64,000 bases of DNA from Dehalobacter alkaniphilus (GCA_040500365.1 CP148031.1:434001-498000); one strand, 5' to 3'; positions 44,600 through 54,373 are shown, counted from the stretch's first letter. Program-made: numbers and translations. The notes: generated by a model from the sequence alone, not told the origin.

Positions 44600-44851
44600 A
44601 TGCTTGATGAATCTATAAAAAAAACGCAAAGAGTTGTGGTTGGTTTTAAACAAACCAGCCGGGCGCTGGAGAAAGGCGAAGTCGGCAGTATTTATCTTGC
44701 CAAGGATGCAGATCAAAAGCTTCTTCGCCCGATCCTGGAGATGTGTGCTGTCAGACAAATTGAAATCAAGGAAGTTCCTACGATGACTGAATTGGGTAAA
44801 GCCTGTGGTATTAAAGTGGGTGCTGCAGTCGCAGCCATTCTGAATGACTAG
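44600..44851 (+). CDS. rplGB: L7Ae-like RNA-binding protein (YbxF/RplGB type)
   Basis: 83 residues. Binds kink-turn RNA and is a ribosome-associated or L7Ae-like protein in Firmicutes. The typical segments VVVGFKQTSRALEKGEVGSIYLAKDAD and CGIKVGAAVAAIL are present. Lies between rpoC and rpsL as in Bacillus. Confidence 0.92.
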   Translation: MLDESIKKTQRVVVGFKQTSRALEKGEVGSIYLAKDADQKLLRPILEMCAVRQIEIKEVPTMTELGKACGIKVGAAVAAILND

Positions 44852-44931
44852 GGTTCCTATAAACAGCTTTCTTGGTTGCCAAAAACCATCTGATTTTTGT
44901 AGAATAATTATTACAGGAAGGAGGTGCAGTT

Positions 44932-45351
44932 ATGCCGACAATTCATCAGCTTATCCGCAAAGGGAGAGAAAAGGTTATTGCAAAATCGACCGCTCCTGCT
45001 CTGCAATGGGGACATAATTCACTGAAACGCAAGGATTTTCCTTCGGGTGGTTCTCCGCAAAAGAGAGGGGTATGTACGAGAGTGTATACCACAACACCTA
45101 AAAAACCGAATTCTGCTCTGAGAAAGGTAGCCCGTGTCCGCCTGACCAATGGCATTGAAATAACCACGTATATTCCTGGAATCGGCCACAACCTTCAGGA
45201 ACACTCCGTAGTTCTGGTTCGTGGAGGCCGTGTTAAGGATCTTCCGGGCGTACGTTATCATATCGTTCGTGGGGCATTGGATACAACCGGTGTTCAAAAC
45301 CGTAGTCAGGCTCGTTCCAAGTATGGGGCCAAGAGACCTAAGAAAAAATAA
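44932..45351 (+). CDS. rpsL: 30S ribosomal protein S12
   Basis: 139 residues, the usual size for this group. Conserved PKKPNSALRKVARV and the loop with PGVRYHIVRG are present. Decoding-centre protein; the classical streptomycin-resistance lysines keep the usual type. GGAGGTG before the ATG. Confidence 0.97.
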   Translation: MPTIHQLIRKGREKVIAKSTAPALQWGHNSLKRKDFPSGGSPQKRGVCTRVYTTTPKKPNSALRKVARVRLTNGIEITTYIPGIGHNLQEHSVVLVRGGRVKDLPGVRYHIVRGALDTTGVQNRSQARSKYGAKRPKKK

Positions 45352-45435
45352 TGTATAAGTATCGTAGCCTAAAATATGTTATATTTTGGCTGCACTCTAA
45401 TTTTATTGCAGTGTTTTTAGAAAGGAGGAATACAG

Positions 45436-45906
45436 TTGCCCAGAAAAGGTTATATTGCGAAAAGAGAGATCCTGCCGGATCCAATCTATAAGAATAAGAC
45501 CGTTACAAAATTTATTAACCAGATTATGCTTGACGGCAAAAAAGGTGTTGCTGAATCGAATTGCTATAATGCCTTTCAGATTATTCAAGATAAGACCGGC
45601 AAAGATCCGATCGAAGTATTTGAGACGGCATTAAAAAATGTTATGCCTGTATTAGAAGTCAAAGCACGCAGAGTCGGTGGTGCTAACTATCAGGTGCCGA
45701 TCGAAGTACGTGTGGACCGTCGTCTGACCCTAGGCCTCCGTTGGCTGGTTGAGTATGCCCGTAAAAGGGGAGAAAAAACCATGCAGGAAAAACTGGCCGG
45801 AGAGCTAATGGATGCTGCCAACAATACTGGCGGTTCTTATAAGAAAAAAGAAGATACCCATAAAATGGCCGAAGCAAACAAGGCTTTTGCTCATTATCGC
45901 TGGTAA
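45436..45906 (+). CDS. rpsG: 30S ribosomal protein S7
   Basis: 156 residues, begins MPRKGYIAKREILPDPIY. Assembly starter of the 30S head. TTG 45436 with AAAGGAGG upstream. Follows rpsL, precedes fusA. Confidence 0.97.
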   Translation: MPRKGYIAKREILPDPIYKNKTVTKFINQIMLDGKKGVAESNCYNAFQIIQDKTGKDPIEVFETALKNVMPVLEVKARRVGGANYQVPIEVRVDRRLTLGLRWLVEYARKRGEKTMQEKLAGELMDAANNTGGSYKKKEDTHKMAEANKAFAHYRW

Positions 45907-45969
45907 TCACAATGATTAGCTTGGGGTTACTTTAGAGTTTATTTATCTGGATAGAAAGGCTGATAATAA

Positions 45970-48048
45970 GTGGCAAGGCAAGTTCCCTTGGAGAAAACTC
46001 GGAATATCGGCATCATGGCGCATATTGATGCTGGAAAGACCACAACCACAGAGCGCATCTTATTTTACACTGGCCGTGTTCATAAAATCGGTGAAGTGCA
46101 TGATGGTGCTGCCACGATGGATTGGATGGTTCAGGAGCAGGAGCGTGGGATTACCATTACTTCTGCAGCTACCACCTGTCAATGGAAAGGGCACAATGTT
46201 AATATCATCGACACACCCGGGCACGTTGATTTTACCGTTGAGGTCGAGCGCTCTCTGCGTGTACTGGACGGCGCTGTAGCGGTGTTCTGTTCAGTTGGCG
46301 GTGTTGAGCCTCAGTCGGAAACAGTTTGGCGCCAGGCCGACAAATACGGTGTACCTCGTATCGCTTATATAAATAAGATGGACAGAGTCGGTGCGGATTT
46401 TTTCCGTGGAGTTTCCATGATTGTTGACCGCCTGGGATCAAATCCTGTTCCTATTCAGCTTCCGATTGGAACTGAAGACAAATTTAGCGGGATTGTGGAT
46501 TTGGTTACCATGAAAGCAACAGTATACACAGATGACCTCGGCACAGCAAGTGATGTTTCCGATATTCCTGCAGACCTGATGGAATTGGCGCAGGAATACC
46601 GTGAGAAATTACTGGAAGCTGTCTCAGATGTCGATGAAGAATTGATGATGAAATATCTGGAGGGCGCAGAGATCTCCGAACAGGAAATCAAGCAGGCGAT
46701 CCGCAAAGGCACGATTAGCTTAAAATTCATTCCGGTTTTATGCGGATCATCCTTTAAGAACAAAGGGGTTCAGCCTTTGCTTGATGCTGTCGTCGATTAT
46801 ATGCCGTCGCCTCTTGATGTGCCGGCTATCCAGGGTGTCAATCCGGATACCGGTGAGGAAGACGTCCGTCATTCCGATGACAACGCACCTTTTTCAGCAT
46901 TGGCATTTAAAATTATGTCGGATCCTTATGTTGGAAAATTGACCTTCTTCCGCGTTTATTCCGGAACGCTCAGTGCGGGTTCCTATATCACGAACTCGAC
47001 CAAGGGCAAGAAGGAAAGAATTGGCCGTATTCTTCGGATGCACGCCAATCACCGCGAAGATGTCGATGAAATCCGCGCTGGGGATATCGCTGCAGCTGTC
47101 GGCATCAAAGATGTCAGCACAGGGGATACGTTATGCGATGAAAAGAACCGCGTTATTCTCGAATCGATGGTATTCCCCGAACCGGTTATTCATATTGCAA
47201 TTGAACCTAAAACAAAGGCTGACCAGGAAAAGCTTGGCGGATCACTCGCAAAGCTTGCTGAAGAAGATCCTACCTTTAAGATGCGTACGGATGAAGAAAC
47301 CGGACAAACCATTATTTCAGGGATGGGAGAACTTCACCTGGAAATCATTGTTGACAGGTTGATGCGAGAGTTTAAAGTGGACTGTAATGTGGGTCGTCCA
47401 CAGGTAGCCTATAAGGAAACGATCCGCAAGCATGTCAAAGCAGAAGGAAAATATGTTCGGCAGTCTGGTGGACGTGGACAGTATGGTCACTGCTGGGTTC
47501 AATTCGAACCGCTCGAACAGGGCACTGGCTTTGTATTTGAAAGCAAGATTGTCGGTGGCGTTATTCCTAAAGAATATATATCGCCGATCGGTGCTGGTAT
47601 CGAAGAAGCCCTTCAAAATGGTATCCTGGCCGGATATCCGGTTCTGGATATCAAGGCGACCGTCGTTGACGGATCCTACCATGATGTCGACTCCTCTGAA
47701 ATGGCCTTCAAAATTGCCGGTTCAATGGCTTTCAAAGCAGCGGCTGCGAAAGCAGACCCCGCAATTCTGGAGCCGATGATGAAGGTGGAAGTCACCGTGC
47801 CGGAAGAATATATGGGCGATGTCATCGGAGATTTGAACTCGCGCCGAGGCAGAATCGAAGGTATGGAAGCTCGTTCGGGTGCCCAGATTATCCGCGGCTT
47901 TGTGCCGCTTTCAGAGATGTTCGGTTATGCTACAGAGCTCCGTTCCCGTACTCAGGGCAGGGGCGTATATTCAATGCAGTTTGATCATTATGAGGAAGTG
48001 CCCAAAAATATTGCCGAAGGCATCATTGCCAAGCGGCAGGGGGCTTAA
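45970..48048 (+). CDS. fusA: Elongation factor G
   Basis: 692 residues. GTPase motifs AHIDAGKTTT (P-loop), DTPGHVDF and NKMD are intact, followed by the five EF-G domains. Catalyses ribosome translocation. GTG 45970 start with AGAAAGGC upstream. Confidence 0.97.
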   Translation: MARQVPLEKTRNIGIMAHIDAGKTTTTERILFYTGRVHKIGEVHDGAATMDWMVQEQERGITITSAATTCQWKGHNVNIIDTPGHVDFTVEVERSLRVLDGAVAVFCSVGGVEPQSETVWRQADKYGVPRIAYINKMDRVGADFFRGVSMIVDRLGSNPVPIQLPIGTEDKFSGIVDLVTMKATVYTDDLGTASDVSDIPADLMELAQEYREKLLEAVSDVDEELMMKYLEGAEISEQEIKQAIRKGTISLKFIPVLCGSSFKNKGVQPLLDAVVDYMPSPLDVPAIQGVNPDTGEEDVRHSDDNAPFSALAFKIMSDPYVGKLTFFRVYSGTLSAGSYITNSTKGKKERIGRILRMHANHREDVDEIRAGDIAAAVGIKDVSTGDTLCDEKNRVILESMVFPEPVIHIAIEPKTKADQEKLGGSLAKLAEEDPTFKMRTDEETGQTIISGMGELHLEIIVDRLMREFKVDCNVGRPQVAYKETIRKHVKAEGKYVRQSGGRGQYGHCWVQFEPLEQGTGFVFESKIVGGVIPKEYISPIGAGIEEALQNGILAGYPVLDIKATVVDGSYHDVDSSEMAFKIAGSMAFKAAAAKADPAILEPMMKVEVTVPEEYMGDVIGDLNSRRGRIEGMEARSGAQIIRGFVPLSEMFGYATELRSRTQGRGVYSMQFDHYEEVPKNIAEGIIAKRQGA

Positions 48049-48106
48049 TTATAGAAATTAACTGCAAAAAATAACATTTTAAATTTTTTTAAGGAGTGAA
48101 ACTTAA

Positions 48107-49309
48107 ATGGGTAAACAAAAATTTGACCGTTCCAAGCCGCACGTTAACGTAGGTACAATTGGCCACGTTGACCATGGTAAAACGACAACGACTGCTGCGA
48201 TTACATTTGTTTTGTCCAAGGTCGGCGGTGCTGTTGCAACTGCATTTGATCAGATCGACAAAGCGCCTGAAGAGCGTGAACGCGGAATTACGATTTCTAC
48301 AGCTCACGTTGAGTATGAAACGGCAAACCGTCACTATGCGCACGTTGACTGCCCAGGCCATGCTGACTATGTTAAAAACATGATCACCGGTGCTGCTCAG
48401 ATGGACGGTGCCATCCTGGTTGTATCCGCTGCTGACGGCCCGATGCCTCAGACGCGTGAACACATCCTTCTTGCCCGTCAGGTAGGTGTGCCTTACATCG
48501 TTGTATGGCTGAACAAAGTTGACATGGTTGATGATCCTGAACTTCTCGAACTGGTTGAAATGGAAGTTCGTGAGCTGTTAAGTGAATATGAATTTCCCGG
48601 CGATGATATCCCTGTTATTCCCGGCTCCGGACTCAAAGCTCTGGAGTGCGGATGCGGACAGAGAGACTGCGAATGGTGCGGCAAAATCTGGAATCTGATG
48701 GATGCTGTTGACAGCTATATTCCTCAACCGGAACGTGCTGTAGACAAACCGTTCCTGATGCCTGTAGAAGATGTCTTCACGATCACTGGTCGTGGTACTG
48801 TTGCTACCGGCCGTGTAGAGCGTGGTGTCCTTAAAGTCGGCGATGAAATTGAAATCGTTGGTCTTTCTGAAAAACCGCGTAAGAGTGTTTGCACAGGCGT
48901 TGAAATGTTCCGTAAACTGCTCGATCAGGCTCAGGCCGGTGACAATATCGGCGCTCTGCTGCGTGGTGTTGAGCGCAAAGACATTGAGCGCGGACAGGTT
49001 CTGGCTAAACCAGGAAGTATTAAACCGCATACGAAGTTTAGCGGTGAAGTTTACATTCTGAGTAAAGAAGAAGGCGGACGTCATACGCCGTTCTTCAACA
49101 ACTACCGTCCTCAGTTCTACTTCAGAACAACCGACGTTACTGGTGTAATCAAACTCCCAGAAGGCACAGAAATGATTATGCCTGGTGACCGCGTATCCAT
49201 CGAGTGCGAATTGATCACCCCCATTGCTATGGAAGAGGGACTCCGCTTCGCTATCCGTGAAGGCGGACGTACTGTTGGGTCCGGCGTTGTAGCCAAAGTT
49301 GTCGAATAA
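48107..49309 (+). CDS. tuf: Elongation factor Tu
   Basis: Carries aminoacyl-tRNA to the ribosome. 400 residues. GTPase motifs GHVDHGKTT, DCPGHADY and NKVD are normal. An unusual segment follows GSGLKALE: Cys181, Cys183, Cys188 and Cys191 in CGCGQRDCEWC, just before the KIWNLMDAVDSYIP helix. Most EF-Tu have an acidic, cysteine-free loop there. The rest is standard. The only tuf copy in this window. Confidence 0.97.
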   Translation: MGKQKFDRSKPHVNVGTIGHVDHGKTTTTAAITFVLSKVGGAVATAFDQIDKAPEERERGITISTAHVEYETANRHYAHVDCPGHADYVKNMITGAAQMDGAILVVSAADGPMPQTREHILLARQVGVPYIVVWLNKVDMVDDPELLELVEMEVRELLSEYEFPGDDIPVIPGSGLKALECGCGQRDCEWCGKIWNLMDAVDSYIPQPERAVDKPFLMPVEDVFTITGRGTVATGRVERGVLKVGDEIEIVGLSEKPRKSVCTGVEMFRKLLDQAQAGDNIGALLRGVERKDIERGQVLAKPGSIKPHTKFSGEVYILSKEEGGRHTPFFNNYRPQFYFRTTDVTGVIKLPEGTEMIMPGDRVSIECELITPIAMEEGLRFAIREGGRTVGSGVVAKVVE

Positions 49310-49326
49310 TTAGCTGCTGATATTAA

Positions 49327-49427
49327 GGGAAGCTGCCAGAGATTGTCTGCACAGCTTCCCTGATAAACTCTCTACGCAAAAGGTTGCTGTCTTCGGTGAC
49401 TCCGCCGTAAGGCAGGGAATTTTTGCG
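49327..49427 (+). promoter_or_regulatory. Structured intergenic region between tuf and rpsJ
   Basis: Two possible stem-loops: GGGAAGCTG (49327-49335) with CAGCTTCCC (49352-49360), and CGCAAAA (49375-49381) with TTTTGCG (49421-49427). Neither has a terminator-type T-run. They could be a tuf transcript end or an S10-operon leader. No gene is seen here. Confidence 0.45.
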
Positions 49428-49471
49428 CCAATAGTCCTGTTTAACAGGCGATATATTTAGGAGGTAAAGAA

Positions 49472-49777
49472 ATGAACCAAAAGATTAGAATTCGGCTGAA
49501 GGCCTTTGACCACAAAACGCTTGATCAGTCGGCAGAAAGAATTGTTGATACTGCGAAAAGAACCGGTGCGAGCGTCAATGGGCCAATACCCCTTCCGACC
49601 GAAAAGAGTATTTACACTATTTTACGTTCTCCGCATGTCAACAAGGATTCCCGTGAACAGTTTGAAATGAGAACGCACAAGAGATTGATCGATATTATTG
49701 ATCCTACCTCGAAAACAGTGGATGCACTGATGAGACTGGATCTGCCTTCCGGTGTAGATATCGAAATTAAATTATAA
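49472..49777 (+). CDS. rpsJ: 30S ribosomal protein S10
   Basis: 101 residues, begins MNQKIRIRLKAFDHK. Also the NusE antitermination factor. First gene of the S10 cluster with GGAGG 9 bp upstream. Confidence 0.97.
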   Translation: MNQKIRIRLKAFDHKTLDQSAERIVDTAKRTGASVNGPIPLPTEKSIYTILRSPHVNKDSREQFEMRTHKRLIDIIDPTSKTVDALMRLDLPSGVDIEIKL

Positions 49778-49956
49778 TTAGAGGCTGGCGTTTTTTTAGA
49801 ATATGTGGTAGAATAGATATGTTTGTGACACGAAACACCCGGAGGTGTGGAACGCCTTTGGGGTAAGTGTTGCTAAACGCATATAATATATTAATTGATT
49901 ACACTCTCGTGCCCCGTTTCAGACGGTGCACTTCAAAGTGTACAGGAGGTGGCGTC

Positions 49957-50586
49957 GTGTCTAGAGGAATTCTGGGTAAAAAAGTGGGTATGACCCAAAT
50001 TTTTGCAGAAGATGGAAAAGTGATTCCGGTGACTGTTGTTCAGGCCGGTCCTTGTTATGTCCTGCAGAAAAAAACTGAAGCTTCAGACGGTTATAATGCA
50101 ATTCAGGTTGGTTTTGATGAGAAAAGAGAAAATCTTGCAACTAAACCTGAAAAAGGTCATTTCAAAAAATCCGGTGTCAAATTCATGCGCTTCATCAAGG
50201 AATTTAGAACTGCTGAGGCAGATTCCTTTGAAGTTGGTCAGGAAATCAAAGCAGATATCTTCGCAGCCGGTGACAAAGTTGATGTAGTCGGAACTTCCAA
50301 AGGTAAGGGCTTTGCTGGTATGCATAAGCGTCATGGAGCCCGCCGCGGACCCATGGGTCATGGATCAAAATATCATCATCGTACAGGTTCCATGGGCGCG
50401 AAAGGGCCGGCTCGTGTTTTCAAGGGAAGAAATTTACCTGGACGGATGGGCGGAGAAAGAGTTACGGTTCAAAACCTTGAAGTTGTAAGGGTTGATACTG
50501 ATAAAAACTACATCCTTATTCGAGGATGCGTACCTGGTGCTAAAAAAAGCCTGCTGATACTGAAAGAATCGGTTAAAGCGAAATAA
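49957..50586 (+). CDS. rplC: 50S ribosomal protein L3
   Basis: 209 residues, start GTG 49957 (MSRGILGKKVGMTQIF) with CAGGAGGT upstream. A longer frame from 49867 includes a non-conserved extension and is not used. The conserved GHHKRHGARRGPMGHG-type loop is present as KRHGARRGPMGHGSK. Preceded by a 179-bp gap. Confidence 0.96.
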   Translation: MSRGILGKKVGMTQIFAEDGKVIPVTVVQAGPCYVLQKKTEASDGYNAIQVGFDEKRENLATKPEKGHFKKSGVKFMRFIKEFRTAEADSFEVGQEIKADIFAAGDKVDVVGTSKGKGFAGMHKRHGARRGPMGHGSKYHHRTGSMGAKGPARVFKGRNLPGRMGGERVTVQNLEVVRVDTDKNYILIRGCVPGAKKSLLILKESVKAK

Positions 50587-50611
50587 TCCGTGAGGAAAGG
50601 AGGATAAAGCA

Positions 50612-51244
50612 ATGCCTAAGGTACAGGTTGTAAATATGCAAGGATCTCCGGTTGGAGAAATGGAATTAAATGAGACGATATTTGGAATAGAGCCTAATAC
50701 CCATGTTATGCATTCCGCTGTTGTAGCCCAGCTGGCCAACGCCAGAGTCGGCACCCATTCTACATTAGGTCGGAGCGAAGTCAGAGGCGGTGGTCGCAAG
50801 CCTTGGAAACAAAAAGGAACAGGTCGGGCCAGAGCCGGCACGATCCGTTCACCGCTCTGGAGAGGCGGCGGCATCGTATTTGGACCAAAACCAAGAGACT
50901 ATAGTAAAAAGCTTCCTAAGAAAGTCAAGAGACTGGCTCTGTGCTCGGCACTTTCCAGCAAAGTGATTGACAACAGTCTGATCGTAGTTGATCAAATCAG
51001 CTTTGAGCAGCCAAAAACCAAAGAAATGGTTAAACTTCTGGAAGCTCTGAAAATTGATAAAAAAGCGCTTCTCGTTGTCGAGAACAATGACGATAATAAC
51101 GTTCTGGTCTCTGCGCGCAACATTCAGGGAGTGCTTACCTCAAGAGCAGATGCCTTAAATGTTATAGATCTTTTAAAATATGATTTTGTGGTATTTACCA
51201 AGGCAGCTGTGATGAGGACTGAGGAGGTGCTGAGCAATGCGTGA
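50612..51244 (+). CDS. rplD: 50S ribosomal protein L4
   Basis: 210 residues with the conserved exit-tunnel loop RGGGRKPWKQKGTGRARAG. Its end overlaps rplW by 8 bp. Also a transcription/translation autoregulator in some bacteria. Confidence 0.96.
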   Translation: MPKVQVVNMQGSPVGEMELNETIFGIEPNTHVMHSAVVAQLANARVGTHSTLGRSEVRGGGRKPWKQKGTGRARAGTIRSPLWRGGGIVFGPKPRDYSKKLPKKVKRLALCSALSSKVIDNSLIVVDQISFEQPKTKEMVKLLEALKIDKKALLVVENNDDNNVLVSARNIQGVLTSRADALNVIDLLKYDFVVFTKAAVMRTEEVLSNA

Positions 51245-51524
51245 TGCTCGTGACGTGCTGATTCGACCGGTCATTTCTGAAAAATCGGTCGGATTGGTAG
51301 AGGAAAACAAATACTCCTTCTGGGTTAGCACTGCAGCTAATAAGATTGAAATCAAATCAGCTGTAGAGAAAATGTTCAAAGTTAAAGTTGATGACGTTCG
51401 CACCATGAAGGTTAAAGGAAAAGAAAAACGCCAGGGCCGTTATTCGGGCATGACACCTACCAGGAAGAAAGCTATCGTAACCCTGAAGGCCGGCGACAAA
51501 ATTGAAGGATTTGCAGGTCTGTAG
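51237..51524 (+). CDS. rplW: 50S ribosomal protein L23
   Basis: 95 residues, at the tunnel exit where signal-recognition particle and trigger factor dock. Overlaps rplD by 8 bp; coupled translation. MRDARDVLIRPVISEKS is typical. Confidence 0.97.
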   Translation: MRDARDVLIRPVISEKSVGLVEENKYSFWVSTAANKIEIKSAVEKMFKVKVDDVRTMKVKGKEKRQGRYSGMTPTRKKAIVTLKAGDKIEGFAGL

Positions 51525-51550
51525 TTTTAAGGCAAAGGAGGTAGAAAAAA

Positions 51551-52381
51551 ATGCCAATTAGATCGTACAAACCAACATCTCCGGGACGCAGACAGATGAC
51601 TGTACTGAATTTCGATGAGATTACCAGGAATGAGCCTGAACGTTCCCTTATCGCCCCCCTGCGCAAGAAGGCTGGAAGGAATAATACAGGACGTTTGACA
51701 GTCCGTCACCAAGGCGGCGGTCATAAGAGACGTTATCGTCTGATAGATTTTAAAAGAATCAAAGATGGCGTTCCTGCCAAGGTTGCTAGCATTGAATATG
51801 ATCCGAACCGTTCTGCTAACATCGCTCTTCTGAACTATGCTGACGGCTTTAAAAGTTACATTATTGCTCCCAATGGACTTAAGGTGGGCCAGGAAATTGT
51901 AAGCGGCGAACAGGCCGATATTAAAGTCGGCAATACGTTAAAGCTTAAGAATATTCCGGTCGGAACACTGATTCATAATATTGAGATGAAACCCGGCAAA
52001 GGCGGCCAGTTAGTCCGTTCAGCTGGTGGATCAGCTCAGTTGATGGCCAAAGAAGGCAGTTATGCAACGCTCAGACTCCCGTCGGGAGAAATGAGAATGA
52101 TCCACATCGAGTGCCGGGCCACGATTGGCCAGGTCGGGAACTTGGATTATGAAAACGTGACGATCGGTAAAGCCGGAAGATCCCGTTGGCTTGGGATTCG
52201 TCCGACAGTCCGTGGTTCAGTCATGAACCCGTGTGATCACCCCCACGGCGGTGGTGAAGGACGTAACCCGATTGGACGTAATCCTGTCACTCCTTGGGGT
52301 AAACCCGCCCTTGGCGCCAAGACCAGGAAAAAGAAGAACCAAAGCAATAAGTTCATTGTCAAGCGTAGAGATAAGAAGTAA
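51551..52381 (+). CDS. rplB: 50S ribosomal protein L2
   Basis: 276 residues, with the peptidyl-transferase-centre loop region HPHGGGEGRNPIGR and MPIRSYKPTSPGRRQ at the start. AAGGAGGTAG before the ATG. Confidence 0.97.
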   Translation: MPIRSYKPTSPGRRQMTVLNFDEITRNEPERSLIAPLRKKAGRNNTGRLTVRHQGGGHKRRYRLIDFKRIKDGVPAKVASIEYDPNRSANIALLNYADGFKSYIIAPNGLKVGQEIVSGEQADIKVGNTLKLKNIPVGTLIHNIEMKPGKGGQLVRSAGGSAQLMAKEGSYATLRLPSGEMRMIHIECRATIGQVGNLDYENVTIGKAGRSRWLGIRPTVRGSVMNPCDHPHGGGEGRNPIGRNPVTPWGKPALGAKTRKKKNQSNKFIVKRRDKK

Positions 52382-52399
52382 GCGAAAGGAGACCTCATA

Positions 52400-52681
52400 A
52401 TGGGCAGATCTCTAAAAAAGGGACCTTATGTCAGCGCTCGTTTGTTAGAACGGGTGGAAGATATGAATAAAAACGGCGAGAAGAGAGTATTGAAGACTTG
52501 GTCCAGACGATCCACCATTTTCCCGCAGATGATTGGTCATACGATTGCCGTCCATGACGGACGCAAGCATGTACCTGTTTATATTACAGAAGATATGGTT
52601 GGGCATAAACTTGGTGAATTTGCACTGACCCGGACTTTCAAAGGACATGCCGGAAGTGAAAAATCGAGCGGCTTACGCTAG
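52400..52681 (+). CDS. rpsS: 30S ribosomal protein S19
   Basis: 93 residues (MGRSLKKGPYVSARLLERV), binds 16S rRNA at the A-site side of the head. 18 bp after rplB, GAAAGGAGA before ATG. Confidence 0.97.
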   Translation: MGRSLKKGPYVSARLLERVEDMNKNGEKRVLKTWSRRSTIFPQMIGHTIAVHDGRKHVPVYITEDMVGHKLGEFALTRTFKGHAGSEKSSGLR

Positions 52682-52701
52682 TTGAGAGGAGGTAAAGAAA
52701 A

Positions 52702-53043
52702 ATGGAAACAAAAGCAGTTGCTAAATTTATCCGTATCTCTCCTCGCAAGGTGCGCCTGGTTGTAGATCTGATTCGCGGTAAGAAAGTTGAAGAAGCGATG
52801 GCGATCTTGAAATTTACGCCGAATATATCTGCTGAACCGGTTGGCAAGGTGCTGAAGTCAGCAGTAGCAAACGCGGAACACAACCTGGAAATGAGTCCGG
52901 ATGATCTGTATGTTACCAAAGTATTCGTTGATCAAGGACCAACCTTAAAGCGTATCATGCCTCGGGCGCAAGGAAGAGCTGACAGGATCCGCAAACGGAC
53001 CAGTCACATTACCGTTGTCGTCGGGAATAAGAAGGAGGAATAG
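52702..53043 (+). CDS. rplV: 50S ribosomal protein L22
   Basis: 113 residues; exit-tunnel hairpin region with LKRIMPRAQGRADRIRKRTSHI is intact. AGGAGGTAA before the ATG. Confidence 0.97.
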   Translation: METKAVAKFIRISPRKVRLVVDLIRGKKVEEAMAILKFTPNISAEPVGKVLKSAVANAEHNLEMSPDDLYVTKVFVDQGPTLKRIMPRAQGRADRIRKRTSHITVVVGNKKEE

Positions 53044-53050
53044 GCAAAGC

Positions 53051-53710
53051 ATGGGTCAAAAAGTTAACCCCAAAGGTCTTCGTATTGGCATTATCCGTTC
53101 GTGGGAAGGCCGTTGGTATGCTGATAAGAACTACAGGGAGCTCCTCCACGAAGACTTAAAAATCCGTAAATTTGTAACCAACAAACTCCAACAAGCCGGA
53201 GTTCCTAAAGTTGAAATAGAGCGCGCTGCAAACCGGGTCAAAGTATCTGTTCATGCCGCAAAACCCGGGATCGTAATTGGCCGCGGTGGCGCTGAAGTCG
53301 AGAACCTGCGCAAGGCATTAGAAACAATGACCGGCAAACAGGTTGCAGTTAATATTGTTGAAATTAAAAAGCCTGAACTGGATGCCAAGCTGGTGGCTGA
53401 CAGTGTCGCTCAGCAACTTGAAAAACGTATTTCCTTCCGGAGAGCGATGAAACAGACCGTAGGCCGCACCATGCGTGCAGGCGCCCAAGGGATCAAGATT
53501 TCATGCAGCGGACGTCTGGGTGGAGCTGAAATTGCCCGTACAGAATGGTATAACGAGGGAAAAGTTCCTCTTCATACGCTGCGCGCAGACATTGACTACG
53601 GATTTTCCGAAGCCAATACAACGTATGGTAAAATCGGCGTAAAAGTATGGATTTACCGTGGAGAAGTTCTTCCGACCAAGAAGTCCGTTCAGGAGGAAGG
53701 AGGATTATAA
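53051..53710 (+). CDS. rpsC: 30S ribosomal protein S3
   Basis: 219 residues; start 53051 (MGQKVNPKGLRIGII). KH-domain GIVIGRGG segment present. 7 bp after rplV stop, with AGGAGGAATAGG overlapping it. Confidence 0.96.
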   Translation: MGQKVNPKGLRIGIIRSWEGRWYADKNYRELLHEDLKIRKFVTNKLQQAGVPKVEIERAANRVKVSVHAAKPGIVIGRGGAEVENLRKALETMTGKQVAVNIVEIKKPELDAKLVADSVAQQLEKRISFRRAMKQTVGRTMRAGAQGIKISCSGRLGGAEIARTEWYNEGKVPLHTLRADIDYGFSEANTTYGKIGVKVWIYRGEVLPTKKSVQEEGGL

Positions 53711-53711
53711 A

Positions 53712-54164
53712 ATGTTAGTACCAACCAGGGTGAAGCATCGTAAACAACATCGTCCGAGCCTTAAAGGAAAGGCTCAGAGAGGTACTAAAGTAGTTTACGG
53801 TGAATATGGACTTATGGCGCTCGAGAATGCCTGGGTTACCAACCGGCAGATTGAGGCAGCTCGTATTGCAATGACCCGTTACATTAAGCGTGGCGGTAAA
53901 GTATGGATAAATATCTTTCCTGACAGGCCGATAACTGCAAAACCGGCTGAGACCAGAATGGGTAGTGGTAAAGGTACTCCGGAATACTGGATTGCTGTTA
54001 TCAAACCCAACAGAGTCATGTTTGAACTGGCCGGTGTTTCTGAGGAAGTTGCCCGCGAAGCGTTAAGGCTCGCAGCTCATAAACTTCCGATTAAATGCAA
54101 GTTTGTCCGCAAAGAGGATCAGGCTGAAGAACAGGTTGGAGGTGGCGCAGATGGCGAAGAATAA
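53712..54164 (+). CDS. rplP: 50S ribosomal protein L16
   Basis: 150 residues; MLVPTRVKHRKQHRP start at 53712 directly after rpsC stop, with AGGAGGATT upstream. A longer in-frame start at 53658 overlaps rpsC and is rejected. Overlaps rpmC by 14 bp. Confidence 0.96.
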   Translation: MLVPTRVKHRKQHRPSLKGKAQRGTKVVYGEYGLMALENAWVTNRQIEAARIAMTRYIKRGGKVWINIFPDRPITAKPAETRMGSGKGTPEYWIAVIKPNRVMFELAGVSEEVAREALRLAAHKLPIKCKFVRKEDQAEEQVGGGADGEE

Positions 54165-54351
54165 GAATTTCCCTGATATGACCGATGAAGAGCTCCTGAA
54201 ACAGATTGACGGGCTCAAAACGGAATTATTCAATTTGCGTTTCCAATTAGCTACCGGACAACTTGATAACCCGATGCGGATCAAAGAGGTCCGTAAAGGG
54301 ATCGCGAGAGGCAAAACCATTCTCCGTGAGCGCGAGCTCAAACGTGCTTAA
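54151..54351 (+). CDS. rpmC: 50S ribosomal protein L29
   Basis: 66 residues (MAKNKNFPDMTDEELLKQ), start 54151 with GGAGGTGG upstream, inside the rplP end. A longer in-frame start at 54103 is less likely. Confidence 0.94.
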   Translation: MAKNKNFPDMTDEELLKQIDGLKTELFNLRFQLATGQLDNPMRIKEVRKGIARGKTILRERELKRA

Positions 54352-54373
54352 GGTAGGAAAGGAGGCAAAAACA

